A DNA stretch of 64,000 bases. Origin: Arthrobacter sp. 135MFCol5.1 (GTDB lineage Bacteria; Actinomycetota; Actinomycetes; Actinomycetales; Micrococcaceae). This document shows positions 7,604 to 18,064 of the stretch, one piece after another. The first letter of the stretch is position 1; every line of letters starts with the position of its first letter. The notes under the pieces are model-generated. The model was not told the origin of the DNA. It saw only the letters and a list, made by a program, of their open reading frames with translations, and searched no databases. Position numbers and translations under genes: made by a program. The stretch lies in assembly GCF_000374865.1 (NCBI RefSeq), contig NZ_KB895454.1, positions 62,001 through 126,000 of the forward strand. The letters run 5' to 3'.

Positions 7604-9079
7604 ATGACCATCACCTCCACCGAGAAGCCCGGTACCCCCGTAGTCGCAATTAACGACATCGGTACCGCTGAGGACTTCCTCGCAGCAGTCGACGCCACCA
7701 TCAAGTACTTCAACGACGGAGACCTCGTCGAAGGTACCGTCGTCAAGGTCGACCGCGATGAAGTCCTGCTCGACATCGGTTACAAGACCGAAGGTGTCAT
7801 CCCCTCCCGCGAGCTGTCCATCAAGCACGACGTTGATCCCGGAGACGTCGTCTCCGTCGGCGATCAGGTCGAAGCCCTGGTGCTCACCAAGGAAGACAAA
7901 GAAGGCCGCCTGATCCTCTCCAAGAAGCGCGCTCAGTACGAGCGTGCCTGGGGCGACATCGAGAAGGTCAAGGAAGAAGACGGCGTCGTCACCGGTACCG
8001 TCATCGAGGTCGTCAAGGGTGGTCTTATCCTCGACATCGGCCTGCGCGGCTTCCTGCCCGCATCCCTGGTCGAAATGCGCCGCGTGCGCGACCTGGCTCC
8101 GTACATCGGTCAGCAGATCGAAGCCAAGATCATCGAGCTGGACAAGAACCGCAACAACGTTGTGCTGTCCCGCCGTGCATGGCTCGAGCAGACCCAGTCC
8201 GAGGTCCGCTCCACCTTCCTCAACAAGCTCGAAAAGGGCCAGGTCCGTCCCGGCGTCGTGTCCTCCATCGTCAACTTCGGTGCCTTCGTGGACCTGGGCG
8301 GCGTCGACGGCCTGGTTCACGTTTCCGAGCTGTCCTGGAAGCACATCGACCACCCGTCCGAGGTTGTCGAGGTTGGCCAGGAAGTCACCGTCGAGGTCCT
8401 CGAGGTGGACCTGGACCGCGAGCGTGTCTCCCTGTCGCTCAAGGCTACGCAGGAAGATCCGTGGCAGACCTTCGCCCGTACCCACGCCCTGGGCCAGGTT
8501 GTCCCGGGTAAGGTCACCAAGCTGGTTCCGTTCGGTGCGTTCGTCCGCGTCGAAGACGGCATCGAAGGCCTGGTCCACATCTCCGAGCTCGCCGTGCGCC
8601 ACGTTGAGCTGGCCGAGCAGGTTGTCTCCGTTGGCGACGAACTGTTCGTCAAGGTCATCGACATCGACCTCGAGCGCCGCCGCATCTCGCTGTCCCTCAA
8701 GCAGGCCAATGAGGGCGTCGACGCCGACAGCACCGAATTCGATCCCGCCCTGTACGGCATGGCCGCAGAGTACGACGAAGAGGGCAACTACAAGTACCCC
8801 GAGGGCTTCGACCCCGAGTCCAACGAATGGCTCGAGGGCTACGAGAACCAGCGCGCCGCCTGGGAACAGCAGTACGCTGACGCCCAGACCCGCTGGGAAG
8901 CACACAAGAAGCAGGTTGCCCAGCACGCTGCCGACGACGCTGCAGCTGCAACGTCCGGTGACAGCGATTCCGGCGCTACCAGCTACTCCTCCGAGCCTGC
9001 TGCCACCGACACCGGTGCCGGCACCCTGGCCTCGGACGAGGCACTTGCTGCTCTCCGCGAGAAGCTGACCGGCAACTAG
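7604..9079 (+). CDS. rpsA: 30S ribosomal protein S1
   Basis: A 491-residue S1 protein with four OB-fold S1 domains at about residues 36-105, 122-190, 207-276 and 293-363 (for example VEGTVVKVDRDEVLLDIGYK, then SIVNFGAFVDLGGVDGLVHVSEL and KLVPFGAFVRVEDGIEGLVH). It then has an acidic and Ala/Ser-rich C-terminal tail, the actinobacterial form, which is shorter than the six-domain E. coli protein. It binds mRNA and promotes initiation on structured leaders. The ATG has a GGAG at 7590-7593. Its own leader is long and structured, which fits autoregulation as in other bacteria. It is followed by strong terminators and is monocistronic. Confidence 0.97.
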   Translation: MTITSTEKPGTPVVAINDIGTAEDFLAAVDATIKYFNDGDLVEGTVVKVDRDEVLLDIGYKTEGVIPSRELSIKHDVDPGDVVSVGDQVEALVLTKEDKEGRLILSKKRAQYERAWGDIEKVKEEDGVVTGTVIEVVKGGLILDIGLRGFLPASLVEMRRVRDLAPYIGQQIEAKIIELDKNRNNVVLSRRAWLEQTQSEVRSTFLNKLEKGQVRPGVVSSIVNFGAFVDLGGVDGLVHVSELSWKHIDHPSEVVEVGQEVTVEVLEVDLDRERVSLSLKATQEDPWQTFARTHALGQVVPGKVTKLVPFGAFVRVEDGIEGLVHISELAVRHVELAEQVVSVGDELFVKVIDIDLERRRISLSLKQANEGVDADSTEFDPALYGMAAEYDEEGNYKYPEGFDPESNEWLEGYENQRAAWEQQYADAQTRWEAHKKQVAQHAADDAAAATSGDSDSGATSYSSEPAATDTGAGTLASDEALAALREKLTGN

Positions 9080-9087
9080 TTGCCACC

Positions 9088-9150
9088 GGTGCCGGGTTCA
9101 TCCCGGCACCAACGCGAACAGGCCCCCTGCCTCTGGCAGGGGGCCTGTTC
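9088..9150 (+). terminator. Tandem hairpins ending rpsA
   Basis: Two hairpins follow rpsA. The first, at 9088-9110, is a 9-bp perfect stem (GGTGCCGGG/CCCGGCACC). The second, at 9116-9150, is a 16-bp perfect stem (GAACAGGCCCCCTGCC and its complement) with a TCT loop, then TCGTTG. The second is a typical GC-rich actinobacterial intrinsic terminator and probably also stops the convergent GNAT gene. Confidence 0.85.
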
Positions 9151-9199
9151 TCGTTGCTGCGGGTCCCGGGCGCTGCTGCGGCGACAGCGCCTCCCGCCC

Positions 9200-9700
9200 T
9201 CACAGGTGGACGACGGCGTGGACCGTTCCATCGTCGTCGGGCGTCAGAACGGCGCCGGCCGCCTCGAGGAGCCGCTGGGCTTTGAGGTTACCGGCCAAAG
9301 TGCGGGCAGTGACGCGGTGCAGGCCCGCCATGCGGGCCTCCTCAAGGACCAGCCCCAGGGCGGCGCGGGCGACCCCGCGGGAGCGAAAGCTCCGTCCCAG
9401 CCAGATGCCGGTTTCGGCCGAAAGCACATCGGTGTGGGCTTCCCGTTTGAGCCGGACGGAACCGGCTATGTCACCGCCACTGAACACGGCCCAGGATTTC
9501 TCCGCCGCGGGGCCGTCAAGGCCGGCGGCTGCCGCGTGGTGGTAGCTGAAGAACCAGGCGGTGCGCTCAAGGTTCCAGCCGGGGCCGCCGAGCGGGGGAG
9601 CCACTTCGTCAGGGGAGGCATCACGTTTGGCCAGTTCGAGCAGCTGGTCCGCGACAGCCCGGTCCACATCCACGATGGTGACCTCAGGCAAGGCGTTCAT
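9200..9700 (-). CDS. GNAT-family N-acetyltransferase
   Basis: A 166-residue RimJ/RimL-like acetyltransferase. It shows the strand SVRLKREAHTDVLSAETGIWL followed by the acetyl-CoA pyrophosphate loop RSFRSRGVARAALGLVL and RVTARTLAGNLKAQRLLEAAG, all standard GNAT motifs in order. The substrate is unknown; RimJ-like members modify protein N-termini or small amines. The ATG at 9700 lies within the last codons of the upstream YigZ gene (17-bp overlap), so the two form an operon with coupled translation. A TTG three bases further upstream is a less likely start. Confidence 0.87.
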   Translation of the reverse strand: MNALPEVTIVDVDRAVADQLLELAKRDASPDEVAPPLGGPGWNLERTAWFFSYHHAAAAGLDGPAAEKSWAVFSGGDIAGSVRLKREAHTDVLSAETGIWLGRSFRSRGVARAALGLVLEEARMAGLHRVTARTLAGNLKAQRLLEAAGAVLTPDDDGTVHAVVHL

Positions 9701-10373
9701 CAACCCACTCCGTTCCTTCGGGAGTCAGCGCAGCGGAGCCTGCGGTGAGCTGCTGGATCCGTTCAGTTGCTGCCGCAATGGCATCGGCATGGTCGGGTAC
9801 GGCGATGCGCAGGACCGTGAGGCGGTCCTGGTAGGACGTTTCCGCCATTACCAGGCCGGCGGCGCGCAGGTCGTTCTCCAGCCGGCCGGCCCCGGCGTGC
9901 GGCACCGCCGTCCAGCAGATCCGCAGCCTGCTGCGCCGGATCAGGGGTGCCTGTTCCAGTGCCGCGGAGACAGATTCCGAGTAGGCGCGGACCAGGCCGC
10001 CCGCGCCCAGCAGCACTCCGCCGAAATAGCGCACGACGACGGCACTGACGTCGCTGAGGTCGGCCACCCCGGGTGCCGTTTCCCTTTTCACCAGCGCTTC
10101 GAGCATGGGGATCCCTGCGGTGCCCGCGGGCTCGCCGTCGTCGCTGGAGCGCTGGATGCTGCGGTCCGGGCCGATGACGAACGCGGAGCAGTGGTGCCGG
10201 GCATCGTGGAACTCGCGGCGAAGCCCGGCAGCCAGTTCCCGGGCGTCCTCCTCCGTTCCGGCCCTGCGGAGGACGGTGATGAACCTGGACCGCTTGATCT
10301 CCAGCTCGTGCCGGACGTCATGGCCGGCCGCCAACGTGGTGTAAGTAGTGGTCCTGCTGTCTTGCGCTTGCAC
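9684..10373 (-). CDS. yigZ: YigZ/IMPACT-family protein
   Basis: A 229-residue UPF0029 protein. The IMPACT signature is clear: RSRFITVLRRAGTEEDAREL, then HHCSAFVIG, SSDDGEPAGTAGIPMLEAL and VVVRYFGGVLLGAGGLVRAY, followed by a C-terminal DUF1949-like ferredoxin fold. The family is linked to translation under stress in eukaryotes; the bacterial role is not settled. GTG at 10373 is chosen because TAGACT (minus strand, 10386-10381) lies seven bases upstream, another leaderless start. The frame stays open upstream on the minus strand but that part is antisense to coaE. Confidence 0.9.
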   Translation of the reverse strand: MQAQDSRTTTYTTLAAGHDVRHELEIKRSRFITVLRRAGTEEDARELAAGLRREFHDARHHCSAFVIGPDRSIQRSSDDGEPAGTAGIPMLEALVKRETAPGVADLSDVSAVVVRYFGGVLLGAGGLVRAYSESVSAALEQAPLIRRSRLRICWTAVPHAGAGRLENDLRAAGLVMAETSYQDRLTVLRIAVPDHADAIAAATERIQQLTAGSAALTPEGTEWVDERLA

Positions 10374-10477
10374 CCGGCCCAGTCTAGCGGCGGCGGGAAC
10401 CGGCGCTTTCGGGGTTCGGTGGACATTCCGTGACGCCACGGACGCCGGCTTCACACGCGGTTCAGTAGGGTGGGAGG
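10374..10477. promoter_or_regulatory. Divergent leaderless promoter pair yigZ/coaE
   Basis: The 104-bp gap holds TAGACT on the minus strand (10386-10381), seven bases from the yigZ GTG, and TAGGGT on the plus strand (10466-10471), six bases from the coaE GTG. Both genes therefore appear to start at the first base of their mRNA. No operator palindrome is seen. Confidence 0.6.
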
Positions 10478-11692
10478 GTGTTGAAAATCGGCTTGACGGG
10501 CGGAATCGCCTCAGGAAAATCGGTGGCGGCGGCCCGGCTGAAGGAGCACGGCGCGATCCTGGTGGATGCGGATGCACTGGCCCGGGAAGTGGTGGAGCCC
10601 GGGACCCAAGGCCTGGAACAGATCGCTGCCGAGTTCGGCGCGGACATGCTCGACGGCGACGGACGGCTTGACCGCGCGCGCCTCGGCGAAGCGGTGTTCG
10701 GCCAGCCGGAGCGCCTGGCGGCCCTGAACGCCATCGTCCACCCCCTGGTGCGGGCCCGCGCGGCCGAGCTGACGGCAGCGGCACCGGATGACGCCGTCGT
10801 GGTCCAGGACATTCCCCTGCTGGTCGAGACCGGGCAGGGGAGCAGCTTCCACCTTGTCGTGGTGGTGGACGCTCCCGATGACGTCCGGCTGCAGCGCATG
10901 CAGGCGCTGCGGGGGATGACCCCGGAAGCGGCGCGTTCACGGATGGCCGCCCAGGCCACCCGCGAGCAACGCCTGGCAGCCGCCGACGTCGTCCTGGACA
11001 ACTCCGGCACCGTGGAGCAGCTCCTGGACCAGGTGGACCGGCTCTGGGAACAGCGGTTGCAGCCTTACGCCCGCAACCTCGCTGCCGGGACCCGGGCCCC
11101 GCGTACCGGCGGGCCGGTCCTTGCCCCGCACAGCCGGGACTGGTCCCGGCAGGCCACGCTGATCGCGGCGCGGCTGAGGGCGGCCGCCCCTGACGCCATC
11201 CTGGCGGTGGACCACATAGGCTCCACCGCCGTCCCCGGCCTGGCTGCCAAGGACGTCATCGACCTCCAGGTGGCCGTGCCTGACATGGCGGCCGCAGCTG
11301 CGATCGCGCCGCTCCTGGCCGCTGCCGGATACCCGGCGGTGCGGGGGATCGAATCGGACACGCCGAAACCCGGTACGCCGGATCCCGCGTCATGGCTCAA
11401 ACGATTCCACGCCAACGCGGATCCAGGCCGGGCGGTGAACGTGCATGTGCGGCCGGCCGGCTCGGCCGGATGGCGATATGCGCTGATGTTCCGGGACTGG
11501 CTGCGGAACGATCCTTCCGCGCTTGCGCTCTACCAGGCGCACAAGGCGGACCTCGCCCGCCGCTTTTCCGACTCCGCCGGAACCGGATCCTACGCTGAGG
11601 CGAAGGAACCGTGGTTCACCGACGTTGCCTGGCCGGCGATGTCCGCATGGGCCCGGATAACCGGGTGGGCGCCGCCGTCGTACGCGTCGTGA
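10478..11692 (+). CDS. coaE: Dephospho-CoA kinase fused to a GrpB domain
   Basis: A 404-residue two-domain protein. Residues 1-200 are dephospho-CoA kinase, the last step of CoA synthesis: P-loop GLTGGIASGKS, then VDADALAREVVEPGT and QDIPLLVE. Residues about 215-390 are a GrpB/UPF0157 nucleotidyltransferase-like domain with the core VDHIGSTAVPGLAAKDVIDL. The same fusion is known in mycobacteria, where the GrpB part has been proposed to assist the kinase. The GTG start is six bases after TAGGGT (10466-10471). uvrB follows after 80 bp with its own promoter. Confidence 0.93.
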   Translation: MLKIGLTGGIASGKSVAAARLKEHGAILVDADALAREVVEPGTQGLEQIAAEFGADMLDGDGRLDRARLGEAVFGQPERLAALNAIVHPLVRARAAELTAAAPDDAVVVQDIPLLVETGQGSSFHLVVVVDAPDDVRLQRMQALRGMTPEAARSRMAAQATREQRLAAADVVLDNSGTVEQLLDQVDRLWEQRLQPYARNLAAGTRAPRTGGPVLAPHSRDWSRQATLIAARLRAAAPDAILAVDHIGSTAVPGLAAKDVIDLQVAVPDMAAAAAIAPLLAAAGYPAVRGIESDTPKPGTPDPASWLKRFHANADPGRAVNVHVRPAGSAGWRYALMFRDWLRNDPSALALYQAHKADLARRFSDSAGTGSYAEAKEPWFTDVAWPAMSAWARITGWAPPSYAS

Positions 11693-11743
11693 ACTGCCGC
11701 CCCGTCCCGGCGCTTGTTCGCCCGTAACGGATTGGACGCTTCA

Positions 11744-11766
11744 CTGTCGGTGCCCGGCTGTAAATT
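11744..11766 (+). promoter_or_regulatory. RecA-NDp/PafBC-like damage promoter of uvrB
   Basis: CTGTCGGTG (11744-11752), eight bases, then TAAATT (11761-11766). This matches 8 of 9 upstream positions plus the -10 of TTGTCRGTG-N8-TAnnnT, the mycobacterial RecA-independent damage promoter. The -10 ends six bases before the uvrB ATG. Confidence 0.65.
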
Positions 11767-11772
11767 AGATCC

Positions 11773-13872
<2,100 letters not shown>

Positions 13873-13921
13873 GCGGTCTCGTTCCAGGCCTGCCCGGAGG
13901 ACGGGATGGGCTGCCCATGGA

Positions 13922-13955
13922 ACGGCGGGCACCTCCGTGGGGAGGTGCCCGCCGT
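13922..13955. terminator. Bidirectional terminator between uvrB and the sugar-binding gene
   Basis: A 15-bp stem (ACGGCGGGCACCTCC and its complement) with a GTGG loop lies between two convergent genes. There is little U tract; such GC-rich hairpins are common terminators in actinobacteria. Confidence 0.8.
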
Positions 13956-13980
13956 CGTTAACGCATGTGGTGCCGGGGTT

Positions 13981-15300
13981 TCACTTCCTGGCCGAGTCGA
14001 TCATTCCCTTTGCTTCGTCCATCAGGCCCTTGGCTGCGTCAGCGGGGGACTTCCGGTCGAACAAGACGTCCGTGCAGTACCGCTGGATCAGCGCCTGAAC
14101 CCCGGAGGAGCCGGTTGGGGGCACCGGCGGGCCGCTCTGCAGGTCAGGCTTGATGTCCTTCAGGAATGCCGCCGCGGACTTGTCCGCCGGGGTCAGCAGC
14201 GGGTCGATTGCCGCCTGGACTTCTGAGTTCGTGGGGAAGCCGCGCTCGGTCAGGATGGTCTTGGCTGAGTCCAGGTTGTTGAGCATGTAGTTGACCACCT
14301 CAGCAGCTTCCTTGGGATGCTTGCTGCGCGAAGACACGGACCAGAACATGGATGGTTTGTAGGACATTCCGTTGTCCTTCGCGCTGCCTGTGGAACTGGG
14401 CGCGCGCAGGATCTTGACGTCGGTCTTGAGCGCCGACTGAAGCGCATTGACCTGGTTGGTCCACCACCATGACATCGCAGTCTTGCCGGTGGCGAAGAGG
14501 GTCTGTTCCACCGGGGCGCTGATGTCCTCGGTGGCAATGTTGGCCGGCGGGGCAGCCCCGGCGTTGCGCAGGTCCACGAGGTTCTGGAAGAAGGACGTGG
14601 CGGTGCTTTCCTTGAAGCCGAGGCCGCCGTCCGCCGAGTAGAGCGATTCGCCGTGCTGCATCGCCCACGTGTTCAGGTCGGAGTCCGTCAGCGAGTAGGA
14701 GCTGCCGTAGTTGGTTTGGCCCGCCTTGGCAGCGGCCTTTGCGATCTGGGCGGCGGTCTTGGTGTAGTCAGCCCACGTCCAGGTCTTGTCGTCCGGGATG
14801 GGCACAGCGTAGTCCTGGAACATCTTGGCGTTGATCATGACGGCCTTGGCGTTCTGCCCGGTGCTGAGGCCAAACTGCTTACCGCTGACCTGGCCTGAGT
14901 CAAGGGCGTCCTGGTCGATCTTGGAGGTGTCGATATTGCTTTGCTTGGACAGGTCCAGGAGGGCGCCCCGGCCGCCATACTCAGCGATATAGGCCTGGTC
15001 CATCTGGATCACGTCGGGGGAATCATTGGCGGCGGTGGTTGTGGCCAGTTTGTCCCAGTAGCTGCTCCACACTCCGGGCTCGGCCTGGATCTTGATGTTG
15101 GGGTGGGAGGCCTGGAACGCGTCGATCACCTGTTGGGTTTCTTTGTTGCGGAGGTCGTTGCCCCACCACGTGAAGCGGACCGTGACGTTCCCGCCGCTGT
15201 CGCCGGCTGAGGAGGGAGAACAGCCGGTGGCAAGCAAGGCGAGGGTGGCCGCAGCTGCGAGCGACTTGACCATCGTGCTGGTGCGAAGCGAAGTCTTCAT
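13981..15300 (-). CDS. Extracellular sugar-binding lipoprotein of an ABC importer
   Basis: A 439-residue family-1 (MalE/UgpB-like) solute-binding protein. The N-terminus has a positively charged region, a hydrophobic core and a lipobox LLATGC, so the mature protein should be lipid-anchored at Cys 27. It then shows VTVRFTWWGNDLRNKET and the typical WTWADYTKTAAQIAKAA and SWWWTNQ segments. Substrate is likely an oligosaccharide. No permease or ATPase genes adjoin it, so it is an orphan that must use components encoded elsewhere. Its promoter and LacI-type operators are described separately. Confidence 0.9.
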   Translation of the reverse strand: MKTSLRTSTMVKSLAAAATLALLATGCSPSSAGDSGGNVTVRFTWWGNDLRNKETQQVIDAFQASHPNIKIQAEPGVWSSYWDKLATTTAANDSPDVIQMDQAYIAEYGGRGALLDLSKQSNIDTSKIDQDALDSGQVSGKQFGLSTGQNAKAVMINAKMFQDYAVPIPDDKTWTWADYTKTAAQIAKAAAKAGQTNYGSSYSLTDSDLNTWAMQHGESLYSADGGLGFKESTATSFFQNLVDLRNAGAAPPANIATEDISAPVEQTLFATGKTAMSWWWTNQVNALQSALKTDVKILRAPSSTGSAKDNGMSYKPSMFWSVSSRSKHPKEAAEVVNYMLNNLDSAKTILTERGFPTNSEVQAAIDPLLTPADKSAAAFLKDIKPDLQSGPPVPPTGSSGVQALIQRYCTDVLFDRKSPADAAKGLMDEAKGMIDSARK

Positions 15301-15337
15301 TGACCGTGACTTTCTGGAGGGGTCTAACAGATGGGGC

Positions 15338-15408
15338 GAGAAACCGCTTTCTCACTGGATGTGATTATGACAGCAGCGTCTGCCGGGGGTCAATGGTTCC
15401 GGGAAACC
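15338..15408 (-). promoter_or_regulatory. Promoter and LacI-type operators of the sugar-binding gene
   Basis: On the minus strand, TTGACC (15393-15388) and CATAAT (15369-15364) are 18 bp apart. Just downstream of the predicted start lies GAGAAAGCGGTTTCTC (15353-15338), a palindrome with one mismatch centred on CG, the shape of LacI-family operators. A looser GGTT-N6-AACC element (15408-15395) lies just upstream of the -35. Repression relieved by a sugar is inferred. Confidence 0.6.
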
Positions 15409-15431
15409 GTTATCCAACGGCGTTGCTGGAG

Positions 15432-15437
15432 TAGAGT
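15432..15437 (+). promoter_or_regulatory. -10 element of the terC riboswitch transcript
   Basis: TAGAGT lies just before the start of the yybP-ykoY element, so transcription should begin around 15444 at the first bases of the aptamer. Confidence 0.55.
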
Positions 15438-15443
15438 TGAAGG

Positions 15444-15566
15444 CACGTAGGGGAGTATCCCAAAGCGCTACGATCGTCAACACGCAGGGCATGGTTGCCC
15501 CGCCGGGCGTAGCGGGCCGCCGCTTCAGCACCAAGTGCACTGGCAGGCCGGAGAGACTTACACCAT
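15444..15566 (+). ncRNA. yybP-ykoY (Mn2+) riboswitch upstream of terC
   Basis: The conserved blocks of this aptamer occur in the right order: GGGGAGTA (15450), CGATCGTCAACACG (15471-15484), a GGGCATGGTTGCCC stem (15488-15500) and GAGAGACTTACACC (15551-15564), closing a three-way-junction fold. The family senses Mn2+ and commonly precedes TerC/MntP-type genes, which is exactly the context here. The GTG of terC begins about 30 nt after the aptamer, with an AAAGG in between, so control at translation initiation is possible. No U-rich terminator is seen. Confidence 0.85.
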
Positions 15567-15594
15567 TTTGTGTACCCTGCGAAAGGCTGTCCCT

Positions 15595-16623
15595 GTGCTC
15601 GACTTGCCCGTATGGTTCGAGGTTGGCTCATTTGCCATCCTTGGCCTGATCCTCCTGACCGACCTCCTCCTGGTGGTCCGCCGGCCCCATGAACCCTCCA
15701 TGAAGGAAGCCGGCCTCTGGGTTGCCTTCTATGTCGCACTGGCCATGGCCTTCGCCGGAGCGATGTTCGCCTTTACCGGCCCCGAGTTCGGCAGCCAGTT
15801 CGTCGCGGGCTGGGTCACGGAATACAGCCTGAGCATCGACAACCTGTTCGTCTTCATCATCATCATGGCCAGGTTCTCAGTACCGCGGAAATACCAGCAG
15901 GAAGTGCTGATGGTGGGGATCATCATCGCGCTCATCCTGCGCGGCATCTTCATCCTGCTCGGCGCCATTGTCATTGAACAGTTCAGCTGGGTGTTCTACA
16001 TCTTCGGCGCATTCCTGCTGTGGACGGCCTGGAAGCAGGCCCAGGACGAAGGCGAAGAGGAAGAAGACCGCGAGAACCCCCTGATCGCCAGGATCCGCAA
16101 AGTCATCCCCATGTCGGAGAAGTTCGACGGCGGCAAGCTGCGGACCACGGTGAACGGCAAGAAGGTGTTCACCCCCATGGTGATCGTCTTCATCACCATC
16201 GGCCTCACGGACCTCCTGTTCGCCGTGGACTCCATTCCGGCGATCTTCGGCCTCACCCAAAGCCCCTTCATTGTCTTCACCGCCAACCTGTTCGCCCTGA
16301 TGGGGTTGCGTCAGCTGTACTTCCTCCTCGGCGGCCTGATGAACCGGCTGATCTACCTCAAGCACGCACTCTCCTTCATCCTGGCGTTCATCGGCGTCAA
16401 GCTCGTCCTGCACGCCATGCACGTCAACGAACTGCCCTTCATCAACGGCGGACGCCACATCGAGTGGGCACCCGAGATTCCGACCTTCGTGTCGTTGGCA
16501 GTCATCGTGGGCACCATCATCGTTGCCGTGGTGGCCAGCCTGCTGAGCTCCAAGGCCAAGGCGGCGGCGATCGATCCGCGGCTCGAGGAAGACGCCCGGA
16601 AGAGCCACAGCGACGTCGACTAG
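15595..16623 (+). CDS. terC: TerC-family integral membrane protein (probable Mn2+ exporter)
   Basis: A 342-residue membrane protein with about nine transmembrane helices. TerC hallmarks are the acidic membrane motifs TEYSLSIDNLFVFIIIMARF (about residues 76-95) and IGLTDLLFAVDSIPAIFGLT (about 200-220), joined by a charged cytoplasmic loop (GEEEEDRENP). Members such as MeeY/MeeF and Alx have been tied to Mn2+ export and metalation of secreted proteins, and the Mn2+ riboswitch supports that role. GTG at 15595 with AAAGG eight bases upstream was chosen; an ATG at 15535 falls inside the riboswitch and is rejected. Confidence 0.92.
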   Translation: MLDLPVWFEVGSFAILGLILLTDLLLVVRRPHEPSMKEAGLWVAFYVALAMAFAGAMFAFTGPEFGSQFVAGWVTEYSLSIDNLFVFIIIMARFSVPRKYQQEVLMVGIIIALILRGIFILLGAIVIEQFSWVFYIFGAFLLWTAWKQAQDEGEEEEDRENPLIARIRKVIPMSEKFDGGKLRTTVNGKKVFTPMVIVFITIGLTDLLFAVDSIPAIFGLTQSPFIVFTANLFALMGLRQLYFLLGGLMNRLIYLKHALSFILAFIGVKLVLHAMHVNELPFINGGRHIEWAPEIPTFVSLAVIVGTIIVAVVASLLSSKAKAAAIDPRLEEDARKSHSDVD

Positions 16624-16642
16624 GCGTCCGCTGCACCTCTGC

Positions 16643-16677
16643 AACAGGTAATCCCGGCCCCGCCGGGATTACCTGTT
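16643..16677 (+). terminator. Terminator of terC
   Basis: A 16-bp perfect stem (AACAGGTAATCCCGGC and complement) with a CCC loop ends in TTTAA, a clear intrinsic terminator. Confidence 0.9.
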
Positions 16678-16720
16678 TAAGCCCCTGCATCAGGCGGCAG
16701 CGCAGGACTATGCTCGGATC

Positions 16721-18064
16721 ATGGCCAGCACAGCAGCGGACCAGCGCGTGCGCCAGGTGCAGCGGCGCACCGTTGTGCTCCTGGGGACAGCCCAGGTCTT
16801 CGGCGGCATCGGCACCGGGGCAACCGTGTCGATCGGTTCCATCCTGGCCGTGGAATTGTCCGGTTCCAGCGCGTGGGCGGGGGCCGTGGCAACGGTCATG
16901 ACGCTGGGGGCCGCGGCAGCCGCACTTCCGCTGGCGACGTTGGCCGACCACCGAGGGCGCAGGGCGGGCCAGGTGGCGGGTCTTTCAGCGGCCTTGGCAG
17001 GTGCGCTTCTTATGGTCCTGGCCGTCGTGTCCGGGCTCTTTATCCTCCTGGTTCTGGGTGCCGCAGGCATCGGCGTCGGCACTGCGGCCACCCTGCAGGC
17101 ACGGTTCGCGGCCGTGGACCTTGCAGCCCCCGAACACCGGGGGAGGGCGCTGTCGACGGTGGTCTGGGCCGTGACCGTCGGCGCCGTGACGGGGCCAAAC
17201 CTCATCCAGCCCGGCACGGTGGTGGGCACGGCACTGGGCCTGCCGCCGGTGGCCGGACCATTCGTCATCGCCGCGGCGGGATTGCTGATTGCCTCCGTGC
17301 TGATGTTCGCCGGGCTTCGCCCCGACCCGCTGTTGCTGGCACGCCAGCTCGCGGCTGCGGGAGCCAACACCGCCCAAGACCATGACCCGGCACGCCCGGA
17401 CGCTGTGGCGGCCGGGCGTTCCGGCGGTTCGCTCATCCGCGGGCTCCATGCCATCAGGGACTCCCGGACGGCGGTCCTGGCGGTGACAGCCGTCGTCGCC
17501 GCCCACGCAGTGATGGTGGGCGTGATGTCCATGACGCCGCTGCATCTGCAGCACCTGGTGGAAGGGCCTGCGTTCCACCCAGGGCACGTCGCCGAGGGGG
17601 ACGTGCTGGTGATCATTGGCTTCACCATCTCGCTGCACATCGCCGGGATGTTCGCCCTGTCGCCGGTCATGGGCTGGCTGACGGACAGGGCCGGCCGGAT
17701 CGAGACCATCGTGATCGGTTTCGCAGTGTTGGTCGCGGCGGTGGTGGTCGCAGGCCTTGGACAGTCTTCCACCCCCGCTGTTGCGGCAGGCCTTGTCCTG
17801 TTGGGCGTTGGCTGGTCGGCTGCGACCATTTCCGGGTCCACGCTGCTGGCCGAAAGCGTGGGACGCGACGCCCGGGTGGCGGTGCAGGGCGTCTCGGACA
17901 TGCTGATGGGCGCTGCCGGAGCGGCAGCCGGTGCGGTGTCGGGGCTCGTCCTGGGCGCCGCCGGCTACCTCGGCCTGAACCTCATCGGTGCCGCCATCGG
18001 TGCCGCGGTGCTGGCGGCGGCCATTCTCGCCCGCGCCTCACGCCGCCGGTCAGCGGCCGCCTGA
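16721..18064 (+). CDS. MFS permease (YceI/Bmr-like drug exporter type)
   Basis: A 447-residue major facilitator with about 12 hydrophobic segments. Motif A-like LATLADHRGRRAG follows the second helix (about residues 70-82), and a second LTDRAGRIE occurs at the start of the C-terminal half. No substrate can be assigned. The ATG is six bases after TATGCT (16709-16714), a leaderless start. Its end overlaps the convergent hydrolase by 15 bp, and no terminator is visible between them. Confidence 0.88.
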   Translation: MASTAADQRVRQVQRRTVVLLGTAQVFGGIGTGATVSIGSILAVELSGSSAWAGAVATVMTLGAAAAALPLATLADHRGRRAGQVAGLSAALAGALLMVLAVVSGLFILLVLGAAGIGVGTAATLQARFAAVDLAAPEHRGRALSTVVWAVTVGAVTGPNLIQPGTVVGTALGLPPVAGPFVIAAAGLLIASVLMFAGLRPDPLLLARQLAAAGANTAQDHDPARPDAVAAGRSGGSLIRGLHAIRDSRTAVLAVTAVVAAHAVMVGVMSMTPLHLQHLVEGPAFHPGHVAEGDVLVIIGFTISLHIAGMFALSPVMGWLTDRAGRIETIVIGFAVLVAAVVVAGLGQSSTPAVAAGLVLLGVGWSAATISGSTLLAESVGRDARVAVQGVSDMLMGAAGAAAGAVSGLVLGAAGYLGLNLIGAAIGAAVLAAAILARASRRRSAAA

